A program made the translations under genes and the position numbers. 52,640 nt of DNA from an uncultured Pelagibacteraceae bacterium (lineage in GTDB: Bacteria > Pseudomonadota > Alphaproteobacteria > Pelagibacterales > Pelagibacteraceae). Each line of letters opens with the position of its first letter. The stretch's first letter is position 1. The DNA lies in the NCBI GenBank assembly GCA_902615425.1, contig CACMPD010000008.1:1-52640 (forward strand), written 5' to 3'. The notes below the pieces were generated by a model that was not told the DNA's origin, did not search any database, and saw only the letters and a program-made list of their open reading frames with translations. Positions 38,520 to 48,126 of the stretch are shown here, one piece after another.

Positions 38520-41294
38520 ATGGGAAAAATTAAAAAAACAGATCATTTTTATTTAATTGATGGATCAGGTTACATTTTTAGAGCGTATTATGCGTTACCA
38601 CCATTAACGCGTAAAAGTGATGGATTACCGACGGGTGCAGTGAGTGGTTTTTGCAGTATGCTTTTTAAACTTCTAGAGGACTCAAAGTCAAATCAAAATT
38701 TACAAAAACCAACACATTTTGCAGTTATATTTGACTCTGCTAGAAAAACTTTCAGAAACGAAATTTATAGTGATTACAAAGCTAATAGAGCTGAAGCACC
38801 TGATGATTTAGCTCCTCAATTTGATTACATCAGAAAATCAGTATTAGCTTTTAATTTACCTTCATTGGAATTGATAAATTATGAAGCTGATGACTTAATT
38901 GCAACGTATGTTGAAATGATTTTAAAAGAAGGTGCAAAAGTAACAATAGTGTCCTCAGATAAGGATTTAATGCAATTATATAAAAAAAACGTTCGAATTT
39001 ATGATCCAATGAAAAACAAGTTTATTTCAGAGGAAGATATTAAAAATAAATTTGGTGTAGGTGCAAGTAAGGTAATTGATGTCCAGGCTTTAGCTGGTGA
39101 TAGCAGCGATAATGTACCAGGAGTTCCTGGAATTGGTGTTAAAACAGCTGCAGAATTAATTAATAAATATGGAGATCTTGAAAAACTTTTAAAATCTGCT
39201 CATGAAATTAAACAAAACAAAAGAAGAGAAACACTCATTGAGAATAAAGATAAGGCTTTGATAAGTAAAAAACTAGTGACATTAAAAAGTGATGCTCCCG
39301 TAAATAAAAATCTAACTGATCTTGAATTAAAAAGTATTGATAAAGATAAACTCTATAAATTTTTGAGGGAGATGGAATTTAATAGATTGTTGAGTTCAGC
39401 TATCTCTGCATATGGAGAACCAAATTTAACAAGTATCAAAAACGAGGTTAAAATTGAAAAAAATCAAAAAGCAATCAATAAAAAAGAATATTATCTAATT
39501 GAAAATTTGGAACAAATCGACAACTGGATAACTGAAGCTGAGGAGTTAGGTGAAGTTGCAGTAGATACCGAAACAAATTCATTAGATCCTCATCAGGCAG
39601 ATCTAGTCGGTGTTTCATTAAGCTCAAAAATTGGAAAAGCTTGTTATATTCCTATCGGTCATAAATCTAACAAATGTATCGAAAAAGATTTAGTTTTAAA
39701 AAAGTTAAAACCTTTACTTGAGGATCCTAGTATCAAAAAAATAGGTCAAAATATAAAATTTGATTTTATAGTTTTTTTCAAACACGGAATTAATATGACT
39801 TCAATGGAAGATACTATGCTGATGTCCTATGTTCTTGATGCAGGAAAAAATAGACATAATATGGATACATTGTCAGAAATTCATTTAAACCATAAAACAA
39901 TATCTTTTAAAGATTTAGTTGGGACAGGAAAAAAGGAAATTAATTTCAGTGAGGTAGATGTTGAAAAAGCCAAAGATTACGCAGCTGAAGATGCTGATAT
40001 CACATTTAGATTATACAAAAAATTTCAAAAAAGTTTAAAGGATGAAAAAATGATAAATATTTATGAGATATTTGAAAAACCTTTATTAAAAATTCTTGCT
40101 TTTATGGAAATTGAGGGAGTTAAAATAGATAATAAATTTTTAAAATCATTATCCAATAAATTTGAAAAAAAGATTATTAAAATTCAAAATGATGTTTTTA
40201 AAATATCTAAAAAGGAATTTAATATTGCATCACCAAAACAACTGGGAGAAATATTATATAATGATCTTAAAATTGCAGATTTAAAAAAAACAAAAAAAGG
40301 AAGTTTTGCAACAAGCGCTTCGGTTTTAGAAGATTTAGCATTTAAAGGTCATAAGTTTCCCCAATTAGTATTAGATTGGAGACAGGTATCTAAATTGAAA
40401 AATACCTACTCAGATTCCTTGCCGGAACATATCAATCCTAACACACAAAGGGTACATACCTCTTTTTTATTAGCAGCTACTACAACTGGCCGATTAGCAT
40501 CAAGCGATCCAAACTTACAAAATATTCCAATTAAATCTGAAGATGGTAAAGATATTCGTAAAGCATTTATAGCTAAAAAAGATCATGTTTTAATTTCTGC
40601 AGATTATAATCAAATTGAGATGAGAATTTTAGCTGATTTGGCTGACGTGAAGGGATTAAAAAAAGCTTTTAATAACAACGAAGATATTCATTCACTCACA
40701 GCTAGTCAAATTTTTAATGTTGATATAAAAAAAGTAAATCAGGATCAGAGAAGAAAAGCTAAAGCTATAAATTTTGGAATTATATATGGGATTTCACAAT
40801 ATGGATTAGCAAAACAAATTAATGTTACAAATCATGAGGCTGAGGAATTCCTCAATGCTTATTTTTTGAAATTTCCTGAAATTAAAATTTATATGGACCG
40901 AACAATAAAGTTTTGTAGAAAAAGTGGATTTGTGAATAATATTTTTGGAAGACGGTCACATTTTATTAATATCAATGATAAAAACTATAATATTAGAAAT
41001 TTCCAAGAGCGCGCAGCAATAAATGCTCCAATTCAAGGCTCAGCTGCAGAAATAATGAGATTAGCCATGATAAGACTTGATAAAAAATTAAGTGATCAAA
41101 AAAATCAAAATACAAAAATGTTGTTGCAAATCCATGACGAGTTAATTTTTGAAACTCCCAAAGAAGAAGCAAAAAGAATCAGTAAAATTATAATTGATGA
41201 AATGTCTAGTGTTGTTAAGAGTGAACAGCATTCTTTTTCCATACCTTTAACGGTTGATCTAAATACCGGAGAAAATTGGGGTACACTTCATTAA
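38520..41294 (+). CDS. polA: DNA polymerase I
   Basis: Repair and Okazaki-processing polymerase, 924 residues with all three domains. The 5'-3' exonuclease covers about 1-290 (DGSGYIFRAYYALPPLTRKSDG, GDSSDNVPGVPGIGVKTA). The 3'-5' exonuclease keeps its catalytic D-x-E (VDTETNSLDP). The polymerase has motif A DYNQIEMRILA, motif B RRKAKAINFGIIYG and motif C QIHDELIFE. A TATAAT at 38499-38504 in the short gap with bioY could be its -10 box, but no -35 is clear. Confidence 0.98.
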   Translation: MGKIKKTDHFYLIDGSGYIFRAYYALPPLTRKSDGLPTGAVSGFCSMLFKLLEDSKSNQNLQKPTHFAVIFDSARKTFRNEIYSDYKANRAEAPDDLAPQFDYIRKSVLAFNLPSLELINYEADDLIATYVEMILKEGAKVTIVSSDKDLMQLYKKNVRIYDPMKNKFISEEDIKNKFGVGASKVIDVQALAGDSSDNVPGVPGIGVKTAAELINKYGDLEKLLKSAHEIKQNKRRETLIENKDKALISKKLVTLKSDAPVNKNLTDLELKSIDKDKLYKFLREMEFNRLLSSAISAYGEPNLTSIKNEVKIEKNQKAINKKEYYLIENLEQIDNWITEAEELGEVAVDTETNSLDPHQADLVGVSLSSKIGKACYIPIGHKSNKCIEKDLVLKKLKPLLEDPSIKKIGQNIKFDFIVFFKHGINMTSMEDTMLMSYVLDAGKNRHNMDTLSEIHLNHKTISFKDLVGTGKKEINFSEVDVEKAKDYAAEDADITFRLYKKFQKSLKDEKMINIYEIFEKPLLKILAFMEIEGVKIDNKFLKSLSNKFEKKIIKIQNDVFKISKKEFNIASPKQLGEILYNDLKIADLKKTKKGSFATSASVLEDLAFKGHKFPQLVLDWRQVSKLKNTYSDSLPEHINPNTQRVHTSFLLAATTTGRLASSDPNLQNIPIKSEDGKDIRKAFIAKKDHVLISADYNQIEMRILADLADVKGLKKAFNNNEDIHSLTASQIFNVDIKKVNQDQRRKAKAINFGIIYGISQYGLAKQINVTNHEAEEFLNAYFLKFPEIKIYMDRTIKFCRKSGFVNNIFGRRSHFININDKNYNIRNFQERAAINAPIQGSAAEIMRLAMIRLDKKLSDQKNQNTKMLLQIHDELIFETPKEEAKRISKIIIDEMSSVVKSEQHSFSIPLTVDLNTGENWGTLH

Positions 41295-41328
41295 TTTAAT
41301 TGCCCAAATTAGAACAATTTAGTATTTT

Positions 41329-41334
41329 TATAAT
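41329..41334 (+). promoter_or_regulatory. Candidate -10 box just before chvI
   Basis: A perfect TATAAT ends five bases before the ATG at 41340. Initiation would fall at the start codon and give a leaderless mRNA. No Shine-Dalgarno sequence and no clear -35 box are seen. It overlaps the alternative TTG start at 41334, which argues for the ATG. The geometry is the same as before priA. Confidence 0.35.
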
Positions 41335-41339
41335 TGAGT

Positions 41340-42047
41340 ATGCAGAAACAAACAATTGCCCTTGTCGATGATGATAGAAATATTTTAACAAGTCTGAGTA
41401 TAGCTTTAGAGAAAGAGGGATTTAAAGTTCAAACATATATTGATGGAGAAAGCGCTTTAATTGGCTTAACTAGAACCCCACCGGATCTTGCAATCGTTGA
41501 TATTAAAATGCCAAAAATGGATGGAGAAGAGCTACTTAAAAAGCTAAGAAAAAAAACTTCATTACCAGTTATTTTTTTGACCTCTAAAGATGATGAAATT
41601 GATGAATTGCTTGGATTAAAGTTAGGAGCAGATGATTTCATAAAAAAATCTGGAGGCTTTTCAATTAAAGTGTTGATTGAGAGAATAAGAGTGCAACTCA
41701 GAAAGAAAGATTCAAAAGAAATTATAGAGGAAAACAAAAGTATAATATCTCATGGTAAATTAAAACTAGATCCTTCACAATTAGAGTGTGAATGGAATGG
41801 TAAACAATTGCCAGATAAACTTACAACGACCGAATTTTTATTAGTTAAGGAATTAGCAAAAAGACCAGGTATAATCAAAGAAAGAGCTCAGTTGATGGAT
41901 ATAGCCTACAGGGAAGATACCGATATAGAAGACAGAACAATAGACAGTCATGTGAAAAGAATAAGAAAAAAATTTAAAAAGGTTGATCCTGAATTTTCAG
42001 CTATAGAAACTAGATATGGAAGTGGATATAGGTGGAATGTTAGCTAA
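41340..42047 (+). CDS. chvI: Response regulator ChvI
   Basis: OmpR-type response regulator of the ChvG-ChvI (ExoS-ChvI) system, which responds to envelope or acid stress in alphaproteobacteria. The start [28 protein letters not shown] closely follows ChvI. The receiver has the acceptor Asp in [13 protein letters not shown]. The winged-helix output domain ends with [15 protein letters not shown] and YGSGYRWN. The ATG at 41340 is preferred over the TTG at 41334. It overlaps the kinase gene by one base. Confidence 0.95.
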   Translation: MQKQTIALVDDDRNILTSLSIALEKEGFKVQTYIDGESALIGLTRTPPDLAIVDIKMPKMDGEELLKKLRKKTSLPVIFLTSKDDEIDELLGLKLGADDFIKKSGGFSIKVLIERIRVQLRKKDSKEIIEENKSIISHGKLKLDPSQLECEWNGKQLPDKLTTTEFLLVKELAKRPGIIKERAQLMDIAYREDTDIEDRTIDSHVKRIRKKFKKVDPEFSAIETRYGSGYRWNVS

Positions 42048-43588
42048 TGTTAAGCAACCTTCTTAAAAACTTATCTATATTAAAAAAATTTTTATTTATT
42101 AATTTTATTTTTTTTACAATTATTGGAATTTTTCTTTTTATTTACTTAAAAAATGTTCAACCAAATTTAATAAAAAAAAAATCATCTAATCACATTGAAG
42201 TGATTAATAATACTATTGATAATTTGACAAGACTAAATGTCGAATTTGTAGAAGATGATATCAGAAAATTTCTTTTTTCCACAAGATTTCTTTTTCAAAA
42301 TTTAGATAGAGTGATATTTTTTGATAATCAACTAAACTTAATTGGGGATACAGATACCTTAGATCTTGATCCTAGATCGTTTTCACAAAGATTAGATATT
42401 GTTGAATTTGAAGTGTTAACTGAAAAAAAAACTAAAGAAATTACTGAGAAAAAAAATATTGATGTTGGAAATAATAACGTTGTTTCTCTTAATGATGTAC
42501 TTTTAAATTACGCATCTTCTAAAAATTTTGGAACACCTTTTACTTTTACCCAAGAAGAGTTCAATAAATTTAAGCTGACAACAATTAAAAATGTAATGCA
42601 AAAAGGTGAAAACATTGGCTATTTAGCTATTACAGAAAATGCAAATGATGTTAAAGCAGCTATAGATGAAAGAAAGACTTTTGTAATTAGAACAGCTTTA
42701 GCTATTGGTTTAGTAATATTAATTTTCTCATTTGTTTTAAATAGATATTTCTTAAAACCAATTAAAAATTTAGTAACATACACTGAAACAATCAGAAATA
42801 AAGATCCGAAAGTTACTAATCTTGATATTTTAAAAAAAAGAAATGATGAACTAGGATTACTCTCAAAATCACTAGATGATATGACAAATGAATTAACTAA
42901 AAGGATTTCACATGCTGAAAATTTTTCAACAGATTTAGTTCATGAAATAAGAAATCCTCTAGCTTCTCTCAAGAGTGCGTCTGAAATTTTACATGATACG
43001 ACTGATGTTGAGCAAAGGGTTAAATTAATTGATATTTTGAGTCATGATGTTCAAAGAATTGAAAGATTAATTACAGATTATTCACAAATGCTAAAAGATG
43101 AAGTTGCGTTAAGTAGAGAAAAAATTAAAAAACTTGATATCGAGCCAATTATTAAATCAGTCGTAGATGATTTTAATAATATTTATAAATTAAAAAGAGG
43201 AATAAATATTTCTTATTCGAACGATGGAAAAAACAAATATTTGATAAATGGAATAGAAAATAGAATTGAACAAATAGTTGCTAATCTTTTGGATAACGCA
43301 ATATCTTTCAGTGGTGATAACAAAGATGTAATTGTTAAGGTTTCAAAATTAGAAAATGATAAAGTTTCAATCAATATTTTAGATGAAGGACAAGGATTTA
43401 AAGAAAAAGATACCAATAAAATATTTAAAAGATTTTATAGTAATAGACCTGATAAATTTGGACAACATTCAGGACTTGGTTTAAATATAGTTAAAAATTT
43501 AGTCGATTTACATAATGCTACAATAAGAGCATCTAACAGATTAGACAAAAAAGGAGCAAGTATGGAAATTATATTTCCAAATGCTTAA
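42047..43588 (+). CDS. chvG: Sensor histidine kinase ChvG
   Basis: Partner kinase of ChvI, 513 residues. A membrane segment at about 14-34 and another at about 213-235 flank a periplasmic sensor domain. A HAMP region follows (LKPIKNLVTYTETI). The phosphorylated histidine is H299 in STDLVHEIRNPLASLKSASEIL. The ATPase domain has the N box region ANLLDNAISFS, DEGQGF and GLGLNIVKNLVDLH. In many alphaproteobacteria hprK and PTS genes lie between chvG and ahcY; here ahcY follows directly. Confidence 0.95.
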   Translation: MLSNLLKNLSILKKFLFINFIFFTIIGIFLFIYLKNVQPNLIKKKSSNHIEVINNTIDNLTRLNVEFVEDDIRKFLFSTRFLFQNLDRVIFFDNQLNLIGDTDTLDLDPRSFSQRLDIVEFEVLTEKKTKEITEKKNIDVGNNNVVSLNDVLLNYASSKNFGTPFTFTQEEFNKFKLTTIKNVMQKGENIGYLAITENANDVKAAIDERKTFVIRTALAIGLVILIFSFVLNRYFLKPIKNLVTYTETIRNKDPKVTNLDILKKRNDELGLLSKSLDDMTNELTKRISHAENFSTDLVHEIRNPLASLKSASEILHDTTDVEQRVKLIDILSHDVQRIERLITDYSQMLKDEVALSREKIKKLDIEPIIKSVVDDFNNIYKLKRGINISYSNDGKNKYLINGIENRIEQIVANLLDNAISFSGDNKDVIVKVSKLENDKVSINILDEGQGFKEKDTNKIFKRFYSNRPDKFGQHSGLGLNIVKNLVDLHNATIRASNRLDKKGASMEIIFPNA

Positions 43589-43633
43589 AGAGTTATATTG
43601 ATTAATTAATTCTTTATTGCTAGAAGACGCACC

Positions 43634-44920
43634 ATGGAAGATTTCAAAGTTAAAGATTTGACCCAAGCTGAGTTTGGAAGAAAAGAAATTTCAATAGCAG
43701 AGAGTGAAATGCCTGGCTTAATGGCTTTAAGAGAAGAATACTCTGGAAAGTCACCGCTAAAAGGAGCGAAAATTATTGGATGTCTGCACATGACTATTCA
43801 AACAGCTGTTTTAATTGAAACACTTGTTGCTTTAGGTGCGGAGGTAAGATGGTCATCTTGTAATATTTTTTCGACCCAAGATCATGCAGCAGCTGCAATC
43901 GCCAAAGCTGGGATTCCAGTATATGCTTGGAAGGGAGAAACTGAAGAGGAATATATTTGGTGTATTAAACAAACTATTGAGGGTAAAAAAGATTGGGCGC
44001 CTAACATGCTTTTAGATGATGGAGGAGACCTCACTGCAATGATGCATCAAGAGTATAAAGAATTACTTAAAAATGTGAAAGGTGTTTCAGAGGAGACGAC
44101 AACAGGCATTAAAGCTCTTAATAAAATGGAAAAAGATAAAACTTTGTTAGTGCCTGCAATAAATGTAAATGATTCTGTCACCAAATCTAAATTTGACAAT
44201 CTCTATGGATGTAGAGAGAGTTTAGTTGATGGCATAAGAAGAGCTACAGATGTTATGATGTCTGGAAAAATTGCTATAGTTGCTGGATTTGGAGATGTCG
44301 GTAAAGGAAGTGCTGCATCTTTAAGACAAAGTGGTGCTAGAGTATTAGTTACAGAAGCTGATCCAATTTGTGCATTACAAGCAGCAATGGAGGGTTACGA
44401 AGTGGTTTTGATGGAAGAGGCAATTAGCAAAGCTGACATCGTCGTTACAGCAACTGGTAACAAAGATATTGTTACAGCTGATCATATGAGAGAAATGAAA
44501 GATAGAGCAATTTTGTGTAACATAGGACACTTTGATAACGAAATTCAAGTTGAAGCTTTGAAAAATTATAAATGGACTGAAGTAAAACCCCAAGTTCACG
44601 AGATAGAATTACCAAGTAAAAAAAGGATTATTTTATTAGCAGAAGGTAGATTAGTTAATTTAGGTTGTGCCACAGGTCATCCAAGTTTTGTAATGAGCGC
44701 ATCGTTTACTAACCAAGTGATTGCCCAGATAGAGCTTTGGAATAATCATAAAAACTATGACAACAAAGTTTATGTTTTACCAAAACATTTAGATGAGAAG
44801 GTTGCCACACTTCATCTTAAGAAAGTTGGAGCAAAATTAACCAAATTATCAAAAGAACAGGCGGACTATATAAGTGTCGGAGTCGAAGGTCCTTTTAAAC
44901 CTAATGCCTACCGCTATTAA
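43634..44920 (+). CDS. ahcY: S-adenosylhomocysteinase
   Basis: NAD-dependent hydrolase that splits S-adenosylhomocysteine to homocysteine and adenosine, closing the methyl cycle. The 428 residues have ARKEI-type N-terminal sequence, [15 protein letters not shown], the NAD-binding [16 protein letters not shown], and the C-terminal [20 protein letters not shown] and [10 protein letters not shown]. No riboswitch is seen in the 45-base upstream gap. The start at 43634 is clear. It functions with the metX-metW pathway elsewhere in the window. Confidence 0.98.
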   Translation: MEDFKVKDLTQAEFGRKEISIAESEMPGLMALREEYSGKSPLKGAKIIGCLHMTIQTAVLIETLVALGAEVRWSSCNIFSTQDHAAAAIAKAGIPVYAWKGETEEEYIWCIKQTIEGKKDWAPNMLLDDGGDLTAMMHQEYKELLKNVKGVSEETTTGIKALNKMEKDKTLLVPAINVNDSVTKSKFDNLYGCRESLVDGIRRATDVMMSGKIAIVAGFGDVGKGSAASLRQSGARVLVTEADPICALQAAMEGYEVVLMEEAISKADIVVTATGNKDIVTADHMREMKDRAILCNIGHFDNEIQVEALKNYKWTEVKPQVHEIELPSKKRIILLAEGRLVNLGCATGHPSFVMSASFTNQVIAQIELWNNHKNYDNKVYVLPKHLDEKVATLHLKKVGAKLTKLSKEQADYISVGVEGPFKPNAYRY

Positions 44921-45353
44921 AAGTGATAAAATAGATTTATCTTCAGAAAAAGAAACAGAGGAACTCGCCAGTACATTTTTAAAAAAAATCAAGCCTGGAT
45001 GCTTTATTTTTTTATATGGTGAAATCGGGGTAGGAAAAACTACTTTTATTAGATATCTTATTAATCAATTTCAAAAACTTAATAAATTGGAGATAACAGA
45101 AGTTACGAGTCCCACTTTTAATTTGTTAAATGAGTATCAAATAAATGATTTCAAGATAAATCATTATGATCTATTTAGATTAAAATCTACTGAGGAAATT
45201 AAAAATTTAGATTTATTTGAGGATAATAAAAACACAATTACTTTAGTAGAATGGCCACAAATAATTAAAGAAAAACCAAAAAATTTGATAGAATTAGTTT
45301 TCGAGTATGGAAAAGATCACAAAACTAGATCTGTTCAAATTAAAGGTTTATAG
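44904..45353 (+). CDS. tsaE: tRNA threonylcarbamoyladenosine biosynthesis ATPase TsaE
   Basis: Small P-loop ATPase that works with TsaB and TsaD to make t6A on tRNAs. The Walker A is [13 protein letters not shown] and the family motif [13 protein letters not shown] follows, with NHYDLFRL and LVEWP further on. I chose the ATG at 44904, giving 149 residues and a 17-base overlap with ahcY; a GTG at 44874 would add 10 residues. It starts the tsaE-amgK-murU run that is usual in alphaproteobacteria. Confidence 0.92.
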   Translation: MPTAIKSDKIDLSSEKETEELASTFLKKIKPGCFIFLYGEIGVGKTTFIRYLINQFQKLNKLEITEVTSPTFNLLNEYQINDFKINHYDLFRLKSTEEIKNLDLFEDNKNTITLVEWPQIIKEKPKNLIELVFEYGKDHKTRSVQIKGL

Positions 45354-45366
45354 CTTCTATTCCTGA

Positions 45367-46305
45367 ATGCCAAAATTAATAAAAATAAAGGGAGATGCAT
45401 CTTTTAGAAGTTTTTTTAGAAAAAAAGTAAATGGTAAATCCTCTATCGTTGTTTATGCCAAAAAAGAAAAATTTAAAAATTTACTTGTATACGATGCAAT
45501 GAATAAAATTTTAAACAAGAACAAAATTTTAGCACCACGATTATATACCCAGAGATATGATAAAAATTTCATTGAAATACAAGATTTTGGAAATGAAACT
45601 GTTTTCAAAACATTAAAAAAAATGGGCAAAAATAAACTAAGCTATTTTAATCGAATAATTAAATTGTTAATACAAATACAGTCCATCAAACATAGAAAAG
45701 TAAAAAATTTTAGAAATCAAAATTATATAATTCCAAAATATGATAAAAAGATTTTAATAAATGAAGCTAATTTATTTTGTGATTGGTATGCAAAAAATAA
45801 TTTATCAAAATTAAGAAAAAAAAGATTTTGTAAAAAATTTAAAAAGATTATTAAAGAATTAACTTTGAAATTAAAATTAAAAGATAATATTTTCGTCCAC
45901 AGAGATTTTCATGTTTCAAATTTAATGTCAGTTAAAAACCAAATAGGTCTTATTGATAGTCAGGACGCATTAATTGGTAACAAAGCTTATGATTTAGCTT
46001 CTTTAATAGATGATGTGAGGCTAAAAACTTCTTACTCTTTTAAGGAGAAAATTTTTAAGTTTTATATAAAAAAACAAAAAAACTTGGATATTAAAAAATT
46101 TAAGAATGATTTTGAAATATTATCAGTTTTAAGAAATCTTAAAATTATTGGAATATTTACCCGCCTAGCACTCAGGGATAGAAAAAAAAATTACTTAAGA
46201 TTTATTCCTTATACATGGCAACTGATTAATATGCGAATTGATCAAAATCGGATATTCATCGATTTGAAAAATTTATTAAGTCAAAATTTTAAAAAGATTA
46301 AATGA
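45367..46305 (+). CDS. amgK: Sugar kinase AmgK-like (aminoglycoside phosphotransferase fold)
   Basis: Kinase of the APH fold, probably the anomeric MurNAc/GlcNAc kinase of the AmgK-MurU recycling route. It has GDASFRSFFRK near the N-terminus (ATP-binding start in this family), the catalytic loop HRDFHVSNLM and the metal-binding LIDSQDALIGNKAYDLASLIDD. Typical AmgK has IDFQDA; here Phe is Ser. It is very rich in Lys and Asn. It overlaps the nucleotidyltransferase gene by four bases, the pairing that supports the AmgK assignment. Confidence 0.84.
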   Translation: MPKLIKIKGDASFRSFFRKKVNGKSSIVVYAKKEKFKNLLVYDAMNKILNKNKILAPRLYTQRYDKNFIEIQDFGNETVFKTLKKMGKNKLSYFNRIIKLLIQIQSIKHRKVKNFRNQNYIIPKYDKKILINEANLFCDWYAKNNLSKLRKKRFCKKFKKIIKELTLKLKLKDNIFVHRDFHVSNLMSVKNQIGLIDSQDALIGNKAYDLASLIDDVRLKTSYSFKEKIFKFYIKKQKNLDIKKFKNDFEILSVLRNLKIIGIFTRLALRDRKKNYLRFIPYTWQLINMRIDQNRIFIDLKNLLSQNFKKIK

Positions 46306-46991
46306 GAATTAAAACAGCTTTGATATTATGCGCAGGCTTCGGATCGAGGTTAAATCCGCTTACTTTAAAGACACCTAAACCTCTTTTGAAATTAAATGAT
46401 AAAACAATGTTAGAAGTCTGCATAAATTTAACTTTGAAATTGGGTGTTCAAAAAATATTTATCAACACATTTCATTTAGGTGATCAAATCTCAAAATTTA
46501 TTGAAAATAAAAAGTTTCCAATAAATATTCAAATAATCAAAGAGGAAAATGAGATACTTAATACAGGTGGAGGAATATTAAATTTGATCAATAATTCAGA
46601 TGATAACGACTTTATAATTTTTAACCCTGATACTTTATGGCACAAAGATTATCTTCATGAAATCACTCAAATGCAAAATTTTTATTTTTCTAATAAACTA
46701 AATAATGTTCTCCTGCTTTCAAATAAAGAATTGAGTTTTGATGAAAATTTTTTAGGTGATTTCACATTGGAAAATGATTTGATAAAAAAAAATGAAAAAA
46801 ACGATTTGATATATATTGGTTGTCAAATTCTAAACAAAAATTTATTTAAAGAATATAGAGTCTCAAATTTTTCTATTACAAAAATATGGGATAATTTACG
46901 AAAAGAAAATAAATTAAATGGTTTTCAAAGTAAAAAAAAATTTTATCATTTAACAAATTTAGATGTCTTCAAAAAACTAAAAGATCTTTAG
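46302..46991 (+). CDS. murU: MurU-like sugar-phosphate nucleotidyltransferase
   Basis: Nucleotidyltransferase that probably converts MurNAc-1-phosphate to UDP-MurNAc, bypassing the fosfomycin-sensitive de novo route. The N-terminus ALILCAGFGSRLNPLTLKTPKPLL is the nucleotide-binding signature. The LNTGGGI and FNPDTLW motifs are typical, where the Asp binds metal. At 229 residues it is of MurU size. It pairs with amgK by a 4-base overlap. Its 3' end overlaps the convergent gpmA by 23 bases. Confidence 0.86.
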   Translation: MRIKTALILCAGFGSRLNPLTLKTPKPLLKLNDKTMLEVCINLTLKLGVQKIFINTFHLGDQISKFIENKKFPINIQIIKEENEILNTGGGILNLINNSDDNDFIIFNPDTLWHKDYLHEITQMQNFYFSNKLNNVLLLSNKELSFDENFLGDFTLENDLIKKNEKNDLIYIGCQILNKNLFKEYRVSNFSITKIWDNLRKENKLNGFQSKKKFYHLTNLDVFKKLKDL

Positions 46992-47682
46992 CTCTTTCCT
47001 TATCAAGATATTCACATTTCGCTATTGCAAAATTTTCTCTAAATTCTATCAACATAGGGTTTCCAGTGGGTATTTCTAAATTAGAAATTTGTTTATTATC
47101 TAAATTAAATAAATTCTTACATAGAGCCCTAATAGAGTTTCCGTGTGCAGATATTAAAACATTATTTTTTTTTAAATTTTCTTTCACGTGTTCTTCAAAA
47201 AAATTTATAACTCTTGCATAAGTGTCTTTTAAAGACTCAGTGTCAGGTAATAATTCTCTCGGAATTTGTTTATAAGTATCAATATTAAGTGGATGAAATG
47301 GACTTTCCTTTTTTAGTGGATCTGGTCTTAGATCCCATGATCTTCTAAACTCATAAATTTTATCCTCGCCAATTTTTTTACTCATTTCAATTTTATTCAA
47401 ACCAGTTAGTGCTCCGTAATGTCTCTCATTCAATTGCCAAGCTTTAGTAAAATTTTTTTTATCATCTAATTCTTGTTGAATTATTTTAAGAGTATTATTT
47501 GCTCTTAATTGAAGAGAAGTGTAATAAAAATCAATTTTGATGTTTTTGTTTTTCAATAAAAATCCTGCTTTTTTTGCCTCCAATATACCTTTTTCGGTCA
47601 AATCAACATCAACCCAACCAGTAAATTTTTTCTCTAAATTCCAAGTACTTTGTCCATGCCTCACTAATATTAAAAAACTCAT
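46969..47682 (-). CDS. gpmA: 2,3-bisphosphoglycerate-dependent phosphoglycerate mutase
   Basis: Glycolytic and gluconeogenic enzyme that interconverts 3- and 2-phosphoglycerate. The phosphohistidine is H9 in LVRHGQSTWN, and KKFTGWVDVDLTEKG and RRSWDLRPDP follow the dPGM pattern. The second catalytic His is in SAHGNSIRAL. Length 237 is normal. It stands alone on the minus strand between murU and the VanZ-like gene. Confidence 0.96.
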   Translation of the reverse strand: MSFLILVRHGQSTWNLEKKFTGWVDVDLTEKGILEAKKAGFLLKNKNIKIDFYYTSLQLRANNTLKIIQQELDDKKNFTKAWQLNERHYGALTGLNKIEMSKKIGEDKIYEFRRSWDLRPDPLKKESPFHPLNIDTYKQIPRELLPDTESLKDTYARVINFFEEHVKENLKKNNVLISAHGNSIRALCKNLFNLDNKQISNLEIPTGNPMLIEFRENFAIAKCEYLDKERAKDLLVF

Positions 47683-47727
47683 ATAATTATGTTTAAATTA
47701 AATTTATAAATAAAACTATCAAATTAA

Positions 47728-48126
47728 ATGATAAATTTTTTTTCAAAATTTAAAATATTTTTTTATGTAATTAATTTATTATTAATCATCTTATATTTAT
47801 TCCCTGGGAGTTTATTGGGATGTGTTTTTTTTGATAATTGTAAAGTTCAACCACAAATTACATCAGATTTTCTCCAAATATCCTCTAACCACTTTTACGC
47901 TTTCGGATTGGTTACTTTTTTAGGATATTTAACTTTTTTAAATTCAGAAAAATTAAAATTAGTTTTATATTATCTTTTAGTAATTTCAGTTTTATTAGAG
48001 GTGTTTCATATGTTAATTCCTGAAAGGAGTTTTCAGTGGTCAGATCTGTTTGGAAATTTATTAGGGGTGATAGTTGTAATTTTTGTTAAGAATCTTATAA
48101 ATAAATATGGGATCACTAAAAAATAA
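47728..48126 (+). CDS. VanZ-like membrane protein
   Basis: Small membrane protein of 132 residues with four predicted hydrophobic segments. FYAFGLVTFLGYLTFL and the later LLEVFHMLIPERSFQWSDLFGNLLGVIVV stretch fit the VanZ-like domain (the E-x5-P-x-R-xx-xx-D-x3-N type signature). Function is unknown for the chromosomal VanZ-like proteins, and no glycopeptide resistance genes are near. Its end overlaps the next gene by 20 bases, suggesting coupled translation. Confidence 0.78.
   Translation: MINFFSKFKIFFYVINLLLIILYLFPGSLLGCVFFDNCKVQPQITSDFLQISSNHFYAFGLVTFLGYLTFLNSEKLKLVLYYLLVISVLLEVFHMLIPERSFQWSDLFGNLLGVIVVIFVKNLINKYGITKK

Noticed and set aside
43589..43633. SAM/SAH-type riboswitch before ahcY
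   Set aside because: Only 45 bases are available and none of the conserved aptamer elements is present.
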